Position numbers and translations under genes: made by a program. From an uncultured Bacteroidales bacterium (GTDB taxonomy: Bacteria > Bacteroidota > Bacteroidia > Bacteroidales > Muribaculaceae): a DNA stretch of 63,637 nt. The notes below the pieces were generated by a model. That model searched no databases. It was not told the DNA's origin and saw nothing but the letters and a program-made list of their open reading frames with translations. Numbering within the stretch: the stretch's first letter is position 1; each line of letters begins with the position of its first letter. Of this stretch, positions 1 through 8,796 are shown piece by piece. The stretch is taken from contig CAMWHE010000009.1 in assembly GCA_947173955.1 (NCBI GenBank), positions 1 through 63,637 on the forward strand. Reading direction: 5' to 3'.

Positions 1-352
1 TCACTTTATACTTTCCAACCAAATATTTCCACAGCTTTTTTCACCCCCGTCCGCCACTCAGCTCCCCTCACGGCTCCTAATCCCCTGATATTCCACATCA
101 TCAACAAATGTTAAAAATATGCCGTAAAACATATTTTCTAATAAACGATAATAACATATCGATGATAGTCACCACAAAATAGCATATATCCAACTCATAT
201 ATTCATATAAAAAACGCATACAATAACCTCTAGTTATATCAAATACCCCTCTACACCATATATGTGTTGATAAATATTATTTGTGGGGACAAAAGTTTTT
301 TATAATTTTGAATCGGAATACACATAATATAATAGAAAGATCACAAATAGAA
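1..352. other. Upstream region without a recognised gene
   Basis: AT-rich non-coding sequence before dnaE. The first 100 bases or so are poor in purines on the plus strand. I see no convincing coding frame, tRNA or perfect Bacteroidota promoter here. It may be the start-proximal region of a divergent gene lying outside the window, but that cannot be tested from this sequence. Confidence 0.5.
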
Positions 353-3300
353 ATGATACCATTTGTACATCTACACGTACATTCTCAATATTCAGTCCTT
401 GACGGCCAAGCATCAATTGATGCCTTAGTCGATAAAGCGATTGCCGACGGTATGCCCGGTCTGGCTATAACCGACCATGGAAATATGTATGGCATCAAGG
501 AATATTTCAATTATGTAAACAAAAAAAACGGGAAAGTCAAAGGAGCTATTAAGGATGCGAAGAAAGCACTGAAAGAAGCACAGGCAAATGGGGATGAAAG
601 TGCAGCACAGGTTGCACTAGATTCTATCGCTGAAAATGAAAAAAAACTGTTTAAACCAATCTTCGGTTGCGAAATGTATGTCGCTGCAGGCGATTTACAC
701 GAGCATCTCGACAAACGCGACACAGGTCGACACCTAATTGTTCTGGCTAAAAATGAAACCGGATATCACAATCTTGTAAAGCTCGTATCAAAAGCATGGA
801 CAGAAGGCTATTACTCCCATCCCCGAACTGATAAATCAGAGCTGGCTGCCCACAAAGAAGGTCTAATCGTATGCTCAGCCTGCATAGGTGGCGAAATCCC
901 ACGAAGAATCCTTGAAGGCAACCTTGAAGAAGCTGAAAAACAGGTAAAATGGTTTAAAGATACATTTGGAGAAGACTATTATCTCGAGTTACAGCGGCAC
1001 CGAGTCGATGATCGATTGACGTCGCCACTTGACAACAAGCGTCGCGAGACATTTGAAAGGCAGCAAATAGTCAATCCTATATTAATTGACTTCGCCAGGA
1101 AATACGATATTAAGCTTATCTGTTCAAACGATGTTCACTTTGTAAATTCAGAGGACTCAGAAGCTCATGAACGATTAATCTGCGTATCTACAGGTAAAAA
1201 ACTTTCGGATGACCAACGAATGGTATATACAAAGCAGGAGTGGATGAAGACTACTGCTGAAATGAACGAGCTGTTTGCTGACATTCCGGAAGCTTTAAGC
1301 AATACCATCGAGATTTTGAACAAGGTCGAATTTTATGATATCGACCATGCGCCCATTATGCCAAACTTCGAGATCCCAAAGGATTTCGGAACAGAAGAGG
1401 AATACCGGCAACGCATAACTCATGAAGATCTTTTCAATGAGTTTACTCAGGATGAGAACGGGAATGTAGTCCTTTCAGAAGCAGAAGCCAAAAGTAAGAT
1501 TGAAAAACTCGGAGGTTATGAAAAGCTGTATCGCATAAAATTTGAGGCTGACTATCTGAAAAAGTTAGCATACGAAGGTGCTGTAAAAAGATATGGCTCT
1601 CCCCTGCCCACCGAAATCAATGAGCGAATAAAGTTCGAACTTCACATAATGAAGACTATGGGTTTCCCCGGTTACTTCCTTATTGTGCAGGACTTCATCA
1701 ATGTTGCCCGTCACCAACTTGGTGTAAGCGTAGGACCAGGCCGAGGATCTGCAGCCGGATCATGTGTCGCATATTGTCTCGGAATCACACAGATTGATCC
1801 GGTCAAATATGACTTGCTGTTCGAACGATTCCTTAATCCTGACCGTATATCGCTGCCTGATATCGATATCGACTTTGATGATGACGGTCGCGCTGACGTA
1901 TTAAATTACGTCACTAAAAAGTATGGTGAAGAAAAAGTCGCCCACATCATTACTTACGGCACCATGGCAGCGAAATCAGCGATCAAGGATGTAGCCCGTG
2001 TGGAAGACCTTCCGTTGTCTGAAAGTGACAGACTTACCAAACTGATTCCACGCCATATGCCTGTTGTCAACGGTAAAGAACTTAAGCCTACACTCAGGAA
2101 CTGCTACGAGCATGTCCCAGAATTTAAGCCGGAACTTGCTAATACAAATTCCATCATTCCGCGAACGCTACGCTATGCTGCTGAATTAGAGGGCAACGTA
2201 AGAAATACCGGTGTACACGCATGCGGTGTCATCATCTGTCGCGACGACATCACCGACTGGGTACCGGTAAGTACGGCAGTCGATAAAACCGAGGGACGAT
2301 TGCTCGTAACCCAATACGAAGGTCGAGTGATTGAGGAAACCGGTCTTATCAAAATGGACTTTCTGGGTCTGAAAACCCTTTCAATAATAAAAGAAGCTGT
2401 TTCCAATATCAAGCTGACTCGCGGATTAGACTTAGACATTGATAACATCCCTATTGACGATAGAAAAACATATCAGCTATACTGCGAAGGGCGTACCACC
2501 GGCACATTCCAGTTTGAATCTGCAGGCATGCAGAAGTACCTTCGCGAACTTCAGCCGTCAACCTTTGAAGACCTCATAGCCATGAATGCGCTATATCGTC
2601 CGGGACCTATGGATTATATTCCGGACTTTATCGCGCGAAAACATGGTCAGTCGCCGATTGTGTATGATATTCCTATTATGGAGAAATACCTGAAAGACAC
2701 TTACGGAGTAACAGTCTATCAGGAACAGGTCATGCTTTTGTCAAGACTCCTCGCTAATTTTACCCGAGGCGAGAGTGACACTCTGCGTAAAGCAATGGGT
2801 AAAAAACTCATTGACAAGATGAACCATTTGAAAGGCAAATTCCTTGAAGGTGGTCAGGCAAACGGCCACAATCCGGAAGTACTCGAAAAGATTTGGGCTG
2901 ACTGGGAAAAATTCGCTTCATACGCTTTTAACAAAAGTCATGCCACCTGCTATAGTTGGGTCGCATTTCAGACGGCATATCTGAAAGCCAACTATCCGGC
3001 TGAATATATGGCAGCCGTGATGAGTCGAAACCGTAGCGATATATCCAAGCTGACGGTTGCAATGGATGAGTGTAAGGCGATGAAAATTCCTGTAAAAGGC
3101 CCTGATGTCAATGAAAGTTTCAGCGAATTCGGTGTAAACGCGAAAGGCGATATCCGCTTCGGGTTATCTGCCATAAAAGGTGTCGGCGAAAATGTAGCTG
3201 CCGACATTATCGGAGCCCGCAATGAGGGCGGTACTTTCTCATCTATATATGATTTTGTAGAACGTGTTCCGCTTGCCGCTCTGAACCGACGCACATTTGA

Positions 3301-4168
3301 AGCACTCGCAATGGCAGGCGCATTTGACTGCTTCCCTGAAATCATACGTGAGGACTTCTTTATGCGAAATAATAAAGATGAGAGTTTCTCGGAAGCCGTA
3401 CTTAAATACGGACAGTTATATCAGAATGCTTCCAAGAATCAGTTTGCATCACTGTTCGGTGACGAAGACCTAAGTCTCAACACAGCCGGTCGCCCTGAAA
3501 TAATCAAAGGATTAGAATGGCCAGCCGCAACACGGCTCGAGAAGGAAAAAGAACTCGTAGGGATGTATCTGTCTGCACATCCACTTGATCCATTCTACAT
3601 GGAGCTGACTTATGGTTGCAACTCATCAATTAAAGACTTGAACGAGGGTGCCAAAGAAGAAAATAAAGACTATACATTCGGTGGAATGGTAGTAAACTTC
3701 GAAAGCCGACCATCCAAGCGAGGAGGCAATTACGGGCGTCTCACAATCGAAGACTATACGGGCACCACGGAATTGATGCTGTTTGATAAGGATTACATCA
3801 ATTTCAGCAAATATGGCACACCTTCCGCTCAGCTATATATTACCGGAAGATACAAACGCACATATAGCGGAGATCTCCGTTTCGGCATACAGCGTATTGA
3901 CCTTCTCAACGAAGTGAAAGGAAAATTGATCAACGCTGTAACAATCAAAGTGACTCAGAACGATATTAACGACACACTTCAGAAGCTGCTACAGGAACAG
4001 ATTACCCGCTCAAGTGAGAATCGTGGAACTTTAAAGTTTGAAATTTATAATCCCGAAATAAACCGAAGTGTCACTTTACGATCCGGCATTCCTATTCCGA
4101 TCGACAGAACTCTTATAAAGGTGCTTGACGACCTTGAATTAGAATATGAATTCAGTAAACTCAACTAA
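353..4168 (+). CDS. dnaE: DNA polymerase III subunit alpha
   Basis: This is the replicative C-family polymerase (1271 aa from the chosen start). The N-terminal PHP domain opens with FVHLHVHSQYS and keeps the HxH pair, ITDHGNMYG and CSNDVHF motifs. The polymerase core shows GPGRGSAAGS and the acidic catalytic motif PDIDIDFDDDGR. Helix-hairpin-helix and OB-fold regions follow (about residues 880-1150). An alanine/lysine-rich insert lies inside the PHP domain near residues 60-100. The frame is open back to a TTG at 281, but those 24 residues match nothing conserved, so the ATG at 353, just before the PHP motif, is preferred. Thioredoxin follows 36 bp downstream. Confidence 0.97.
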   Translation: MIPFVHLHVHSQYSVLDGQASIDALVDKAIADGMPGLAITDHGNMYGIKEYFNYVNKKNGKVKGAIKDAKKALKEAQANGDESAAQVALDSIAENEKKLFKPIFGCEMYVAAGDLHEHLDKRDTGRHLIVLAKNETGYHNLVKLVSKAWTEGYYSHPRTDKSELAAHKEGLIVCSACIGGEIPRRILEGNLEEAEKQVKWFKDTFGEDYYLELQRHRVDDRLTSPLDNKRRETFERQQIVNPILIDFARKYDIKLICSNDVHFVNSEDSEAHERLICVSTGKKLSDDQRMVYTKQEWMKTTAEMNELFADIPEALSNTIEILNKVEFYDIDHAPIMPNFEIPKDFGTEEEYRQRITHEDLFNEFTQDENGNVVLSEAEAKSKIEKLGGYEKLYRIKFEADYLKKLAYEGAVKRYGSPLPTEINERIKFELHIMKTMGFPGYFLIVQDFINVARHQLGVSVGPGRGSAAGSCVAYCLGITQIDPVKYDLLFERFLNPDRISLPDIDIDFDDDGRADVLNYVTKKYGEEKVAHIITYGTMAAKSAIKDVARVEDLPLSESDRLTKLIPRHMPVVNGKELKPTLRNCYEHVPEFKPELANTNSIIPRTLRYAAELEGNVRNTGVHACGVIICRDDITDWVPVSTAVDKTEGRLLVTQYEGRVIEETGLIKMDFLGLKTLSIIKEAVSNIKLTRGLDLDIDNIPIDDRKTYQLYCEGRTTGTFQFESAGMQKYLRELQPSTFEDLIAMNALYRPGPMDYIPDFIARKHGQSPIVYDIPIMEKYLKDTYGVTVYQEQVMLLSRLLANFTRGESDTLRKAMGKKLIDKMNHLKGKFLEGGQANGHNPEVLEKIWADWEKFASYAFNKSHATCYSWVAFQTAYLKANYPAEYMAAVMSRNRSDISKLTVAMDECKAMKIPVKGPDVNESFSEFGVNAKGDIRFGLSAIKGVGENVAADIIGARNEGGTFSSIYDFVERVPLAALNRRTFEALAMAGAFDCFPEIIREDFFMRNNKDESFSEAVLKYGQLYQNASKNQFASLFGDEDLSLNTAGRPEIIKGLEWPAATRLEKEKELVGMYLSAHPLDPFYMELTYGCNSSIKDLNEGAKEENKDYTFGGMVVNFESRPSKRGGNYGRLTIEDYTGTTELMLFDKDYINFSKYGTPSAQLYITGRYKRTYSGDLRFGIQRIDLLNEVKGKLINAVTIKVTQNDINDTLQKLLQEQITRSSENRGTLKFEIYNPEINRSVTLRSGIPIPIDRTLIKVLDDLELEYEFSKLN

Positions 4169-4204
4169 ATTTACACATTATAAATAACTATAAAACATAT
4201 CACT

Positions 4205-4528
4205 ATGGCATTTACATTTACCGACGAGAACGCAGAAGAGATCATAAACTCAGGCAAGCCTGTCGTAATTGACTTTTGGGCTACATGGTGCGGACCATGC
4301 GTACGTATGGCTCCCACTATTGACGAACTTGCATCTGAGTACGACGGGCAAGTAGTTATCGGCAAATACAATGTTGAGGAAGAAAGCGATCTGAGCACAA
4401 GCTACCGCATTACTTCACTTCCTACAATTCTGTTTTTCAAAGACGGAAAGAAGACTGATATTCGCCTGACCGGCTCTCAGACCAAAGCTACTATAAACGA
4501 AGCCATCCAGAAATTACTCGCTCTTTAA
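4205..4528 (+). CDS. trxA: Thioredoxin
   Basis: A single-domain cytoplasmic thioredoxin of 107 residues, the standard length. It carries the redox motif WCGPC near residues 30-34 and the cis-proline segment SLPTIL near residue 75. It has no signal peptide, so it acts as a general disulfide reductase in the cytoplasm. It lies 36 bp after dnaE and 15 bp before a small acidic protein, consistent with one transcript. Confidence 0.95.
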   Translation: MAFTFTDENAEEIINSGKPVVIDFWATWCGPCVRMAPTIDELASEYDGQVVIGKYNVEEESDLSTSYRITSLPTILFFKDGKKTDIRLTGSQTKATINEAIQKLLAL

Positions 4529-4543
4529 CCCACATTTCTGGCA

Positions 4544-4846
4544 ATGGAATTTGATGAAGAAAAAGCCGTTGAATTCATCAACGGTTATATGAAAGAAAAA
4601 ATCGGAAAAACCTATCCTGAAGACGAGATACTGAACGTCATTGACATGATATGGGATTATTATGAAGAAAATGGACTCCTGGATCCGGATATTGACGATG
4701 AAGATGATTCGATCCCGTCTGACGAAATTGTCGACTACGTGACACGTATGATCAAAAAGGACAAAGGCGCATTGATTGATGCCGACGATATCCCTGCAAT
4801 AGTTGCCGCTGAACTGGCTTATGAAGAAAGTATAGATGAAATTTAA
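4544..4846 (+). CDS. Small acidic protein of unknown function
   Basis: 100 residues, strongly acidic, with no signal peptide or membrane segment. A D/E-rich stretch around residues 48-57 (PDIDDEDDS) separates two probable helical parts. I do not recognise a named domain. It sits between thioredoxin and an OmpA-like exported protein and overlaps the latter by 11 bp, which suggests translational coupling. The call as a real gene rests on this tight packing. Confidence 0.75.
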   Translation: MEFDEEKAVEFINGYMKEKIGKTYPEDEILNVIDMIWDYYEENGLLDPDIDDEDDSIPSDEIVDYVTRMIKKDKGALIDADDIPAIVAAELAYEESIDEI

Positions 4847-5444
4847 ACCAAGCTTTAAAACCATTTTACTCGCTTTAGTTTTGTCCCCCTTGGCATCTCA
4901 GGCTGAGTCATTACTATCGCAGGTACAGGAAGATTTTATTTCCGAACTTCATACACCTGCTGTTCCCAACAAACAGATAAGCAACGTCGCGACATATATG
5001 TCGCGACAACTGAAGTCATTCCCTAAGCTACCCGGCGCAAAGGTCGAGTTATGTGACGAGTATATCATCAAATATAGCGTCAAGGTCTCACACCTGTTTG
5101 CACCAAATGAATTTAATCTGTTAAATCAGGCAACCGAGTATCTTGCTCCGGTTCTTCCCTTCCTGCGCCATTACGGCAAATACAAGGTAATTCTTACAAT
5201 GCATACCGATGATACCGGGTCTGAAGACTACCGCGATATTTTGTGCGATAACCGCCTACTCTCGCTTAATGATTTCTTTGACACCAAAATAGGAGCACGA
5301 ACCTTAGTGTCGGGCTTCTCCATGTCAGATAAAATGCCTCTATTCCCTAACAATTCATATAAATACAGGGATGAAAACCGGCGGCTCGAAGTATATATTG
5401 TCCCCGGGCCTACGTTTTTCAACGATTTTAAATTTAAAAAGTAA
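4836..5444 (+). CDS. Exported protein with OmpA-like C-terminal domain
   Basis: 202 residues beginning with a signal peptide (MKFKPSFKTILLALVLSPLASQA). The C-terminal half resembles the OmpA peptidoglycan-binding fold: a beta strand followed by HTDDTGSEDYRD, then a helix, and a closing NRRLEVYIVP that matches the usual NRRVE ending. The canonical NxxLSxxRA helix is altered (CDNRLLSLNDFF). It is probably periplasmic or outer-membrane associated; peptidoglycan binding is inferred only. It overlaps the next gene in a TAATG junction. Confidence 0.75.
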   Translation: MKFKPSFKTILLALVLSPLASQAESLLSQVQEDFISELHTPAVPNKQISNVATYMSRQLKSFPKLPGAKVELCDEYIIKYSVKVSHLFAPNEFNLLNQATEYLAPVLPFLRHYGKYKVILTMHTDDTGSEDYRDILCDNRLLSLNDFFDTKIGARTLVSGFSMSDKMPLFPNNSYKYRDENRRLEVYIVPGPTFFNDFKFKK

Positions 5445-6640
5445 TGGAGAAAATTATATCTGATATATTAAATTCGTTGTTTGCTCCGGAAGTCGTAAAC
5501 AAGTTGCTCTTCCCTACCACACTACTTGCCATCTTCGTGCTTGCACTGATTGCGTATGTGGTATGCAGGCGACTCATCATGCCTCTTATTCTAAATCTGA
5601 CCAAGCGAACACATACAGATTGGGATGATGATCTGCTGACTCAAAAAGTTCTATCTGCCGGAAGTCAGCTGGCTCCAGCCCTTCTCTTTTCTGCAATTCT
5701 GCCTAAAACTTTTACTGATGGAAGTAGCCTGCAGACATGGATCACAAAGGCTACTGAACTCTATATCCTTATTGCCATAATCAACCTGCTCAATCAAGTA
5801 CTTCAGGCATTCTTTGATGCTTTAGATAAACGGAATTCCGGTAAAGTACACACACTGCGAGGAGTTCTCCAGATGCTAAAACTTTTTTTCATAATTATCG
5901 GAGTAATTATCGGCATAAGCATCTTAATCGGCAAAAGTCCACTCGCTATAATTGCAGCTCTCGGAGCTTCCGCAGCTGTCCTGATGCTGATTTTTCAGGA
6001 CACTATTCTCGGACTTGTTGCCGGAGTGCAGCTTACAGTCAATGAGATGCTGAAAAAAGGCGATTGGATAGTCGTTCCAAAAGCAAATGCTAACGGCGAG
6101 GTAATAGAAATATCCCTCACAACGGTAAAAGTCCGCAATTGGGACAACTCGGTAACTACCGTACCACCTTATACATTAATAAAAGAGTCATTTCAGAACT
6201 TCAGTCCGATGCAAGACAGTGGCGGACGTAGAATCAGCCGGTCTATCTACATTGACTTTAATTCAATACGTTTCCTATCGGATCAAGAAATTACTGAACT
6301 CCGGGATAAACAGTACTTAACCGGGATTGTTTTCAACGAAAATGATGTAAAAACGGCTAACATTGAGCTGCTGAGCCGTCATCTCGAATACTATCTGTCT
6401 CACAACTCTGATGTCAATAAAGAAATGATGGTGATGGTCAGACAATTGCAGCCGACCCCCCAAGGACTGCCATTAGAACTATACTTTTTCTCATCTGACA
6501 CTCAATGGAAGAATTATGAACATATCCAGTCAAGAATATTTGACTATGTGTATGCCGTCGTGAAGGATTTCCATCTGTCAATTTATCAGGCTCCGAGTGG
6601 TAATGACTTCAAACATTTGACGCCCGCCGACGTTAAATAA
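5444..6640 (+). CDS. MscS-family mechanosensitive channel, YbdG-like
   Basis: 398 residues with several N-terminal membrane segments and a pore-lining helix rich in Gly and Ala (GASAAVLMLIFQDTILGLVAG, around residues 178-198). The soluble beta domain has WDNSVTTVPPYTLIKESFQN followed by SGGRRISRSI, a pattern seen in the E. coli YbdG (MscM) subgroup. It would release solutes on membrane tension. The start codon overlaps the previous stop (TAATG), so it is translationally coupled to the OmpA-like protein. Confidence 0.88.
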   Translation: MEKIISDILNSLFAPEVVNKLLFPTTLLAIFVLALIAYVVCRRLIMPLILNLTKRTHTDWDDDLLTQKVLSAGSQLAPALLFSAILPKTFTDGSSLQTWITKATELYILIAIINLLNQVLQAFFDALDKRNSGKVHTLRGVLQMLKLFFIIIGVIIGISILIGKSPLAIIAALGASAAVLMLIFQDTILGLVAGVQLTVNEMLKKGDWIVVPKANANGEVIEISLTTVKVRNWDNSVTTVPPYTLIKESFQNFSPMQDSGGRRISRSIYIDFNSIRFLSDQEITELRDKQYLTGIVFNENDVKTANIELLSRHLEYYLSHNSDVNKEMMVMVRQLQPTPQGLPLELYFFSSDTQWKNYEHIQSRIFDYVYAVVKDFHLSIYQAPSGNDFKHLTPADVK

Positions 6641-6656
6641 TAAAAGCATAAACACA

Positions 6657-7214
6657 ATGTATATAGCATCTGAAAAAAGAAAAAGCAATATTGCTGAATA
6701 TCTTCTGTATATGTGGCAGATCGAGGATCTCATACGCGCCAACAATCTTGATATTGAGAAAATCAAGACGAATATCATTGATAAATACGACCTTACTCCG
6801 GAGCAATCGAAAGAAATGACCGAATGGTATGAGTCGCTGATTGATATGATGCGCAGAGAAGGCGTGGAAAAAGGGGGTCATATTCAGTTGGTCAAAAATA
6901 CCCTTACACAACTTGCCGAATTGCATCAGAAGCTTTTAGCGGATCCTAAATTCCCGGAATACGTCACTGAATTCTACAAGACCCTACCCTACATTGTAGA
7001 ACTTCGCACCAAAGCCGGCGATGACAAAAAAGGCGAAATCGAAACATGCTTTACAGCCCTATATGGTACCCTGCTTCTGCGTATGCAAGGCAAAGACCTA
7101 TCTGAAGATACAAAAAAGGCATTAGAGCAAATATCAAGATTCATAGCAATATTAGCCCGCTATTTCAAATTTGACGACGAGGACAAGCTATTCAATCAAG
7201 ATGCCGATAAGTAA
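6657..7214 (+). CDS. DUF4924 family protein
   Basis: 185 residues, mainly helical, with no signal peptide. The opening MYIASEKRKSNIAEYLLYMWQIEDLIRAN fits the DUF4924 family of Bacteroidota, whose function is unknown. It is the last plus-strand gene of the run starting at dnaE and converges directly on coaE, with stop codons one base apart. Confidence 0.8.
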   Translation: MYIASEKRKSNIAEYLLYMWQIEDLIRANNLDIEKIKTNIIDKYDLTPEQSKEMTEWYESLIDMMRREGVEKGGHIQLVKNTLTQLAELHQKLLADPKFPEYVTEFYKTLPYIVELRTKAGDDKKGEIETCFTALYGTLLLRMQGKDLSEDTKKALEQISRFIAILARYFKFDDEDKLFNQDADK

Positions 7215-7802
7215 TCAGGCATCCATTACCTGCAAAGCCTTTTTTATTTGAGGTAATAGCGGCATAACTCCATCGTTAATTAATGCGGTCGTTGGTAGCG
7301 GAGTCCTTTCAATGACATTAGACTCCTGTGACTTTATTCGGTTCTCAACCTCTTTCCGTGATAATAAATTGCGGTGCATGACCCGCTGAATTCGTAATTC
7401 TTTCGGGGCAACTACTTCCCAGACTTCATCGACCGACTGGTCAAGCCTACTCTGATAGAGTATAGCTGTTTCTATAAAAAGGATCTGTTCTCCGGTACGA
7501 TGACTTACCCACTCGGCAAAATGACGGCGCACGGCAGCGTGAACAATTCCATTTAACTCATTAAGTTTGTGTGTATCTGAAAACACTATAGATGCTATAA
7601 GTTTGCGGTCGACAACCCCCTCCCTGACTGCATCCGGATGAATAGCAGCACATAACTTCTGATGAATGTCTCTATCAGAATCCATCAGAGCCTTAGCTTC
7701 TGAATCACAATCATATACTCTAAATCCCTCTGCCCGCAGAATTCTACTTACCACACTCTTACCAGCTCCAATTCCTCCTACTACAGCAACTATCCTGGAC
7801 AT
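7215..7802 (-). CDS. coaE: Dephospho-CoA kinase
   Basis: Catalyses the last step of coenzyme A synthesis, ATP-dependent phosphorylation of dephospho-CoA. The 195-residue protein has the P-loop GGIGAGKS at residues 9-16, the substrate-side VYDCDSEAKALM and the lid region around RNLLSRKEVENRIKSQ. Length is normal for the family. It lies 14 bp after the YbbR-like gene on the same strand. Confidence 0.95.
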   Translation of the reverse strand: MSRIVAVVGGIGAGKSVVSRILRAEGFRVYDCDSEAKALMDSDRDIHQKLCAAIHPDAVREGVVDRKLIASIVFSDTHKLNELNGIVHAAVRRHFAEWVSHRTGEQILFIETAILYQSRLDQSVDEVWEVVAPKELRIQRVMHRNLLSRKEVENRIKSQESNVIERTPLPTTALINDGVMPLLPQIKKALQVMDA

Positions 7803-7816
7803 AGGGACAACTATTA

Positions 7817-8278
7817 TTAATCCGAGATTTTGAATGAAACCACTGACGGCTTCCAGGTAACAATAATAGCATTGTCGCCCAAATATTCCTGTAGAGCTGT
7901 CTCCATTTTTGCCGAGGTCAGGTAGAAGACTCCGTCCTTTGAGCTGTTGAAATCAGTAAAATTGATCACAAGCGGCAACGGGTTTTTCTTGGCAAAAGAT
8001 TTATGAAACAATCCTCGTTCTTTGACTATCACCGTATATATACCCAGATCGCCGTTGGAATCAATTGGAGTATTATCATCATGGCAATATGTGATTCCTT
8101 CAGGAAGATCGGCTACCGCGACATGTATAGGATATTCGCGCTGAGTAGTGTCATTCAAAGACATGACAATCCACAGTCCACTCGCAATGGCTACAAAAAT
8201 TAGAAATGTAATGAAATTTTGACCTCTTTTTGAGCTTATTTTTTCCTTAAGGCCCTGCCTAACTTCACTTTCTGCCAT
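7817..8278 (-). CDS. Short YbbR-like membrane-anchored protein
   Basis: 153 residues with one N-terminal transmembrane helix (about 23-40) and an extracytoplasmic part. Position between yajC and coaE is where Bacteroidales carry a YbbR-domain protein, and the beta-rich segment TQREYPIHVAVADLPEGI fits a YbbR unit. The usual Bacteroides protein is about twice as long with several units, so this is a reduced form. YbbR proteins elsewhere (CdaR) modulate diadenylate cyclase; no such partner is visible here. A terminator lies just upstream, between it and yajC. Confidence 0.65.
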   Translation of the reverse strand: MAESEVRQGLKEKISSKRGQNFITFLIFVAIASGLWIVMSLNDTTQREYPIHVAVADLPEGITYCHDDNTPIDSNGDLGIYTVIVKERGLFHKSFAKKNPLPLVINFTDFNSSKDGVFYLTSAKMETALQEYLGDNAIIVTWKPSVVSFKISD

Positions 8279-8283
8279 AATAC

Positions 8284-8324
8284 AAAAAAGAGCGGCCTCA
8301 CAGACTTTCTCTCGTGAGACCGCT
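8284..8324 (-). terminator. Rho-independent terminator after yajC
   Basis: The inverted repeat AGCGGcCTCAC / GTGAGaCCGCT at 8291-8324 is followed on the minus strand by a T run (plus-strand A6 at 8284-8289). It should end much of the yajC transcript, leaving ybbR-coaE to readthrough or a separate start. Confidence 0.75.
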
Positions 8325-8332
8325 ATTTATCA

Positions 8333-8734
8333 TTAATTTTTTTCAGCTACAACAATATCCTCGGCGGGAGTGGAATCAGGATAAACAGAGTTGCGGTCTA
8401 CCTTGATAATCACGTCATTGGCAACCTGAATAGAGAACGTAGCTTCCTTTACAGCCTTGATCTTACCATAGATGCCGCCTGCAGTGACCACACGATCACC
8501 TTCGCGAAGCGCTTCGCGCTTTTTGCGTATTTCTTTTTGTCTCTTCTGCTGGGGACGAATCATCAAAAAGTAAAAAATTGCGATCATGGCGATAATCATG
8601 ATCAAGCTCATCATACCGCTACCCTGAGGTTTGGCAGCAGATGCAGAGGCAGCGTCAGATACACCGCCGGCCACCGCTGCGTTCTCAGCTGTTTCCTGAG
8701 CAAAAGCAAATAGGGAAATAAGTCCGTTAATCAT
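8333..8734 (-). CDS. yajC: Preprotein translocase subunit YajC
   Basis: 133 residues: one transmembrane helix (about 42-62, ending YFLMIRPQQKRQKEIRKK) and a small cytoplasmic beta domain with GDRVVTAGGIYGKI. This is the SecDF-associated accessory subunit of the Sec translocon. An extended alanine-rich segment lies before the helix. It has its own likely promoter in the gap before nusB ends. Confidence 0.95.
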   Translation of the reverse strand: MINGLISLFAFAQETAENAAVAGGVSDAASASAAKPQGSGMMSLIMIIAMIAIFYFLMIRPQQKRQKEIRKKREALREGDRVVTAGGIYGKIKAVKEATFSIQVANDVIIKVDRNSVYPDSTPAEDIVVAEKN

Positions 8735-8765
8735 TTTATTTATTATTAGTTAGTATTATTTTTGA

Positions 8766-8796
8766 CAAAGATAGTAACAAATTTCAGTCTTTCAAC
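8766..8796 (-). promoter_or_regulatory. Predicted yajC promoter
   Basis: Read on the minus strand, a TATCTTTG -7 box (8766-8773) matches TAnnTTTG. A GTTG close to TTTG lies 19 bp upstream (8793-8796). It sits at the end of nusB, about 30 bp before the yajC start. Confidence 0.5.

Noticed and set aside
256-290. TGTTGATAA resembling a DnaA box near dnaE
   Set aside because: A single imperfect match without a cluster, dnaA or dnaN nearby, so not evidence for an origin.
281-352. Upstream extension of dnaE to TTG 281
   Set aside because: The added 24 residues match nothing conserved and the ATG at 353 sits right before the PHP motif.
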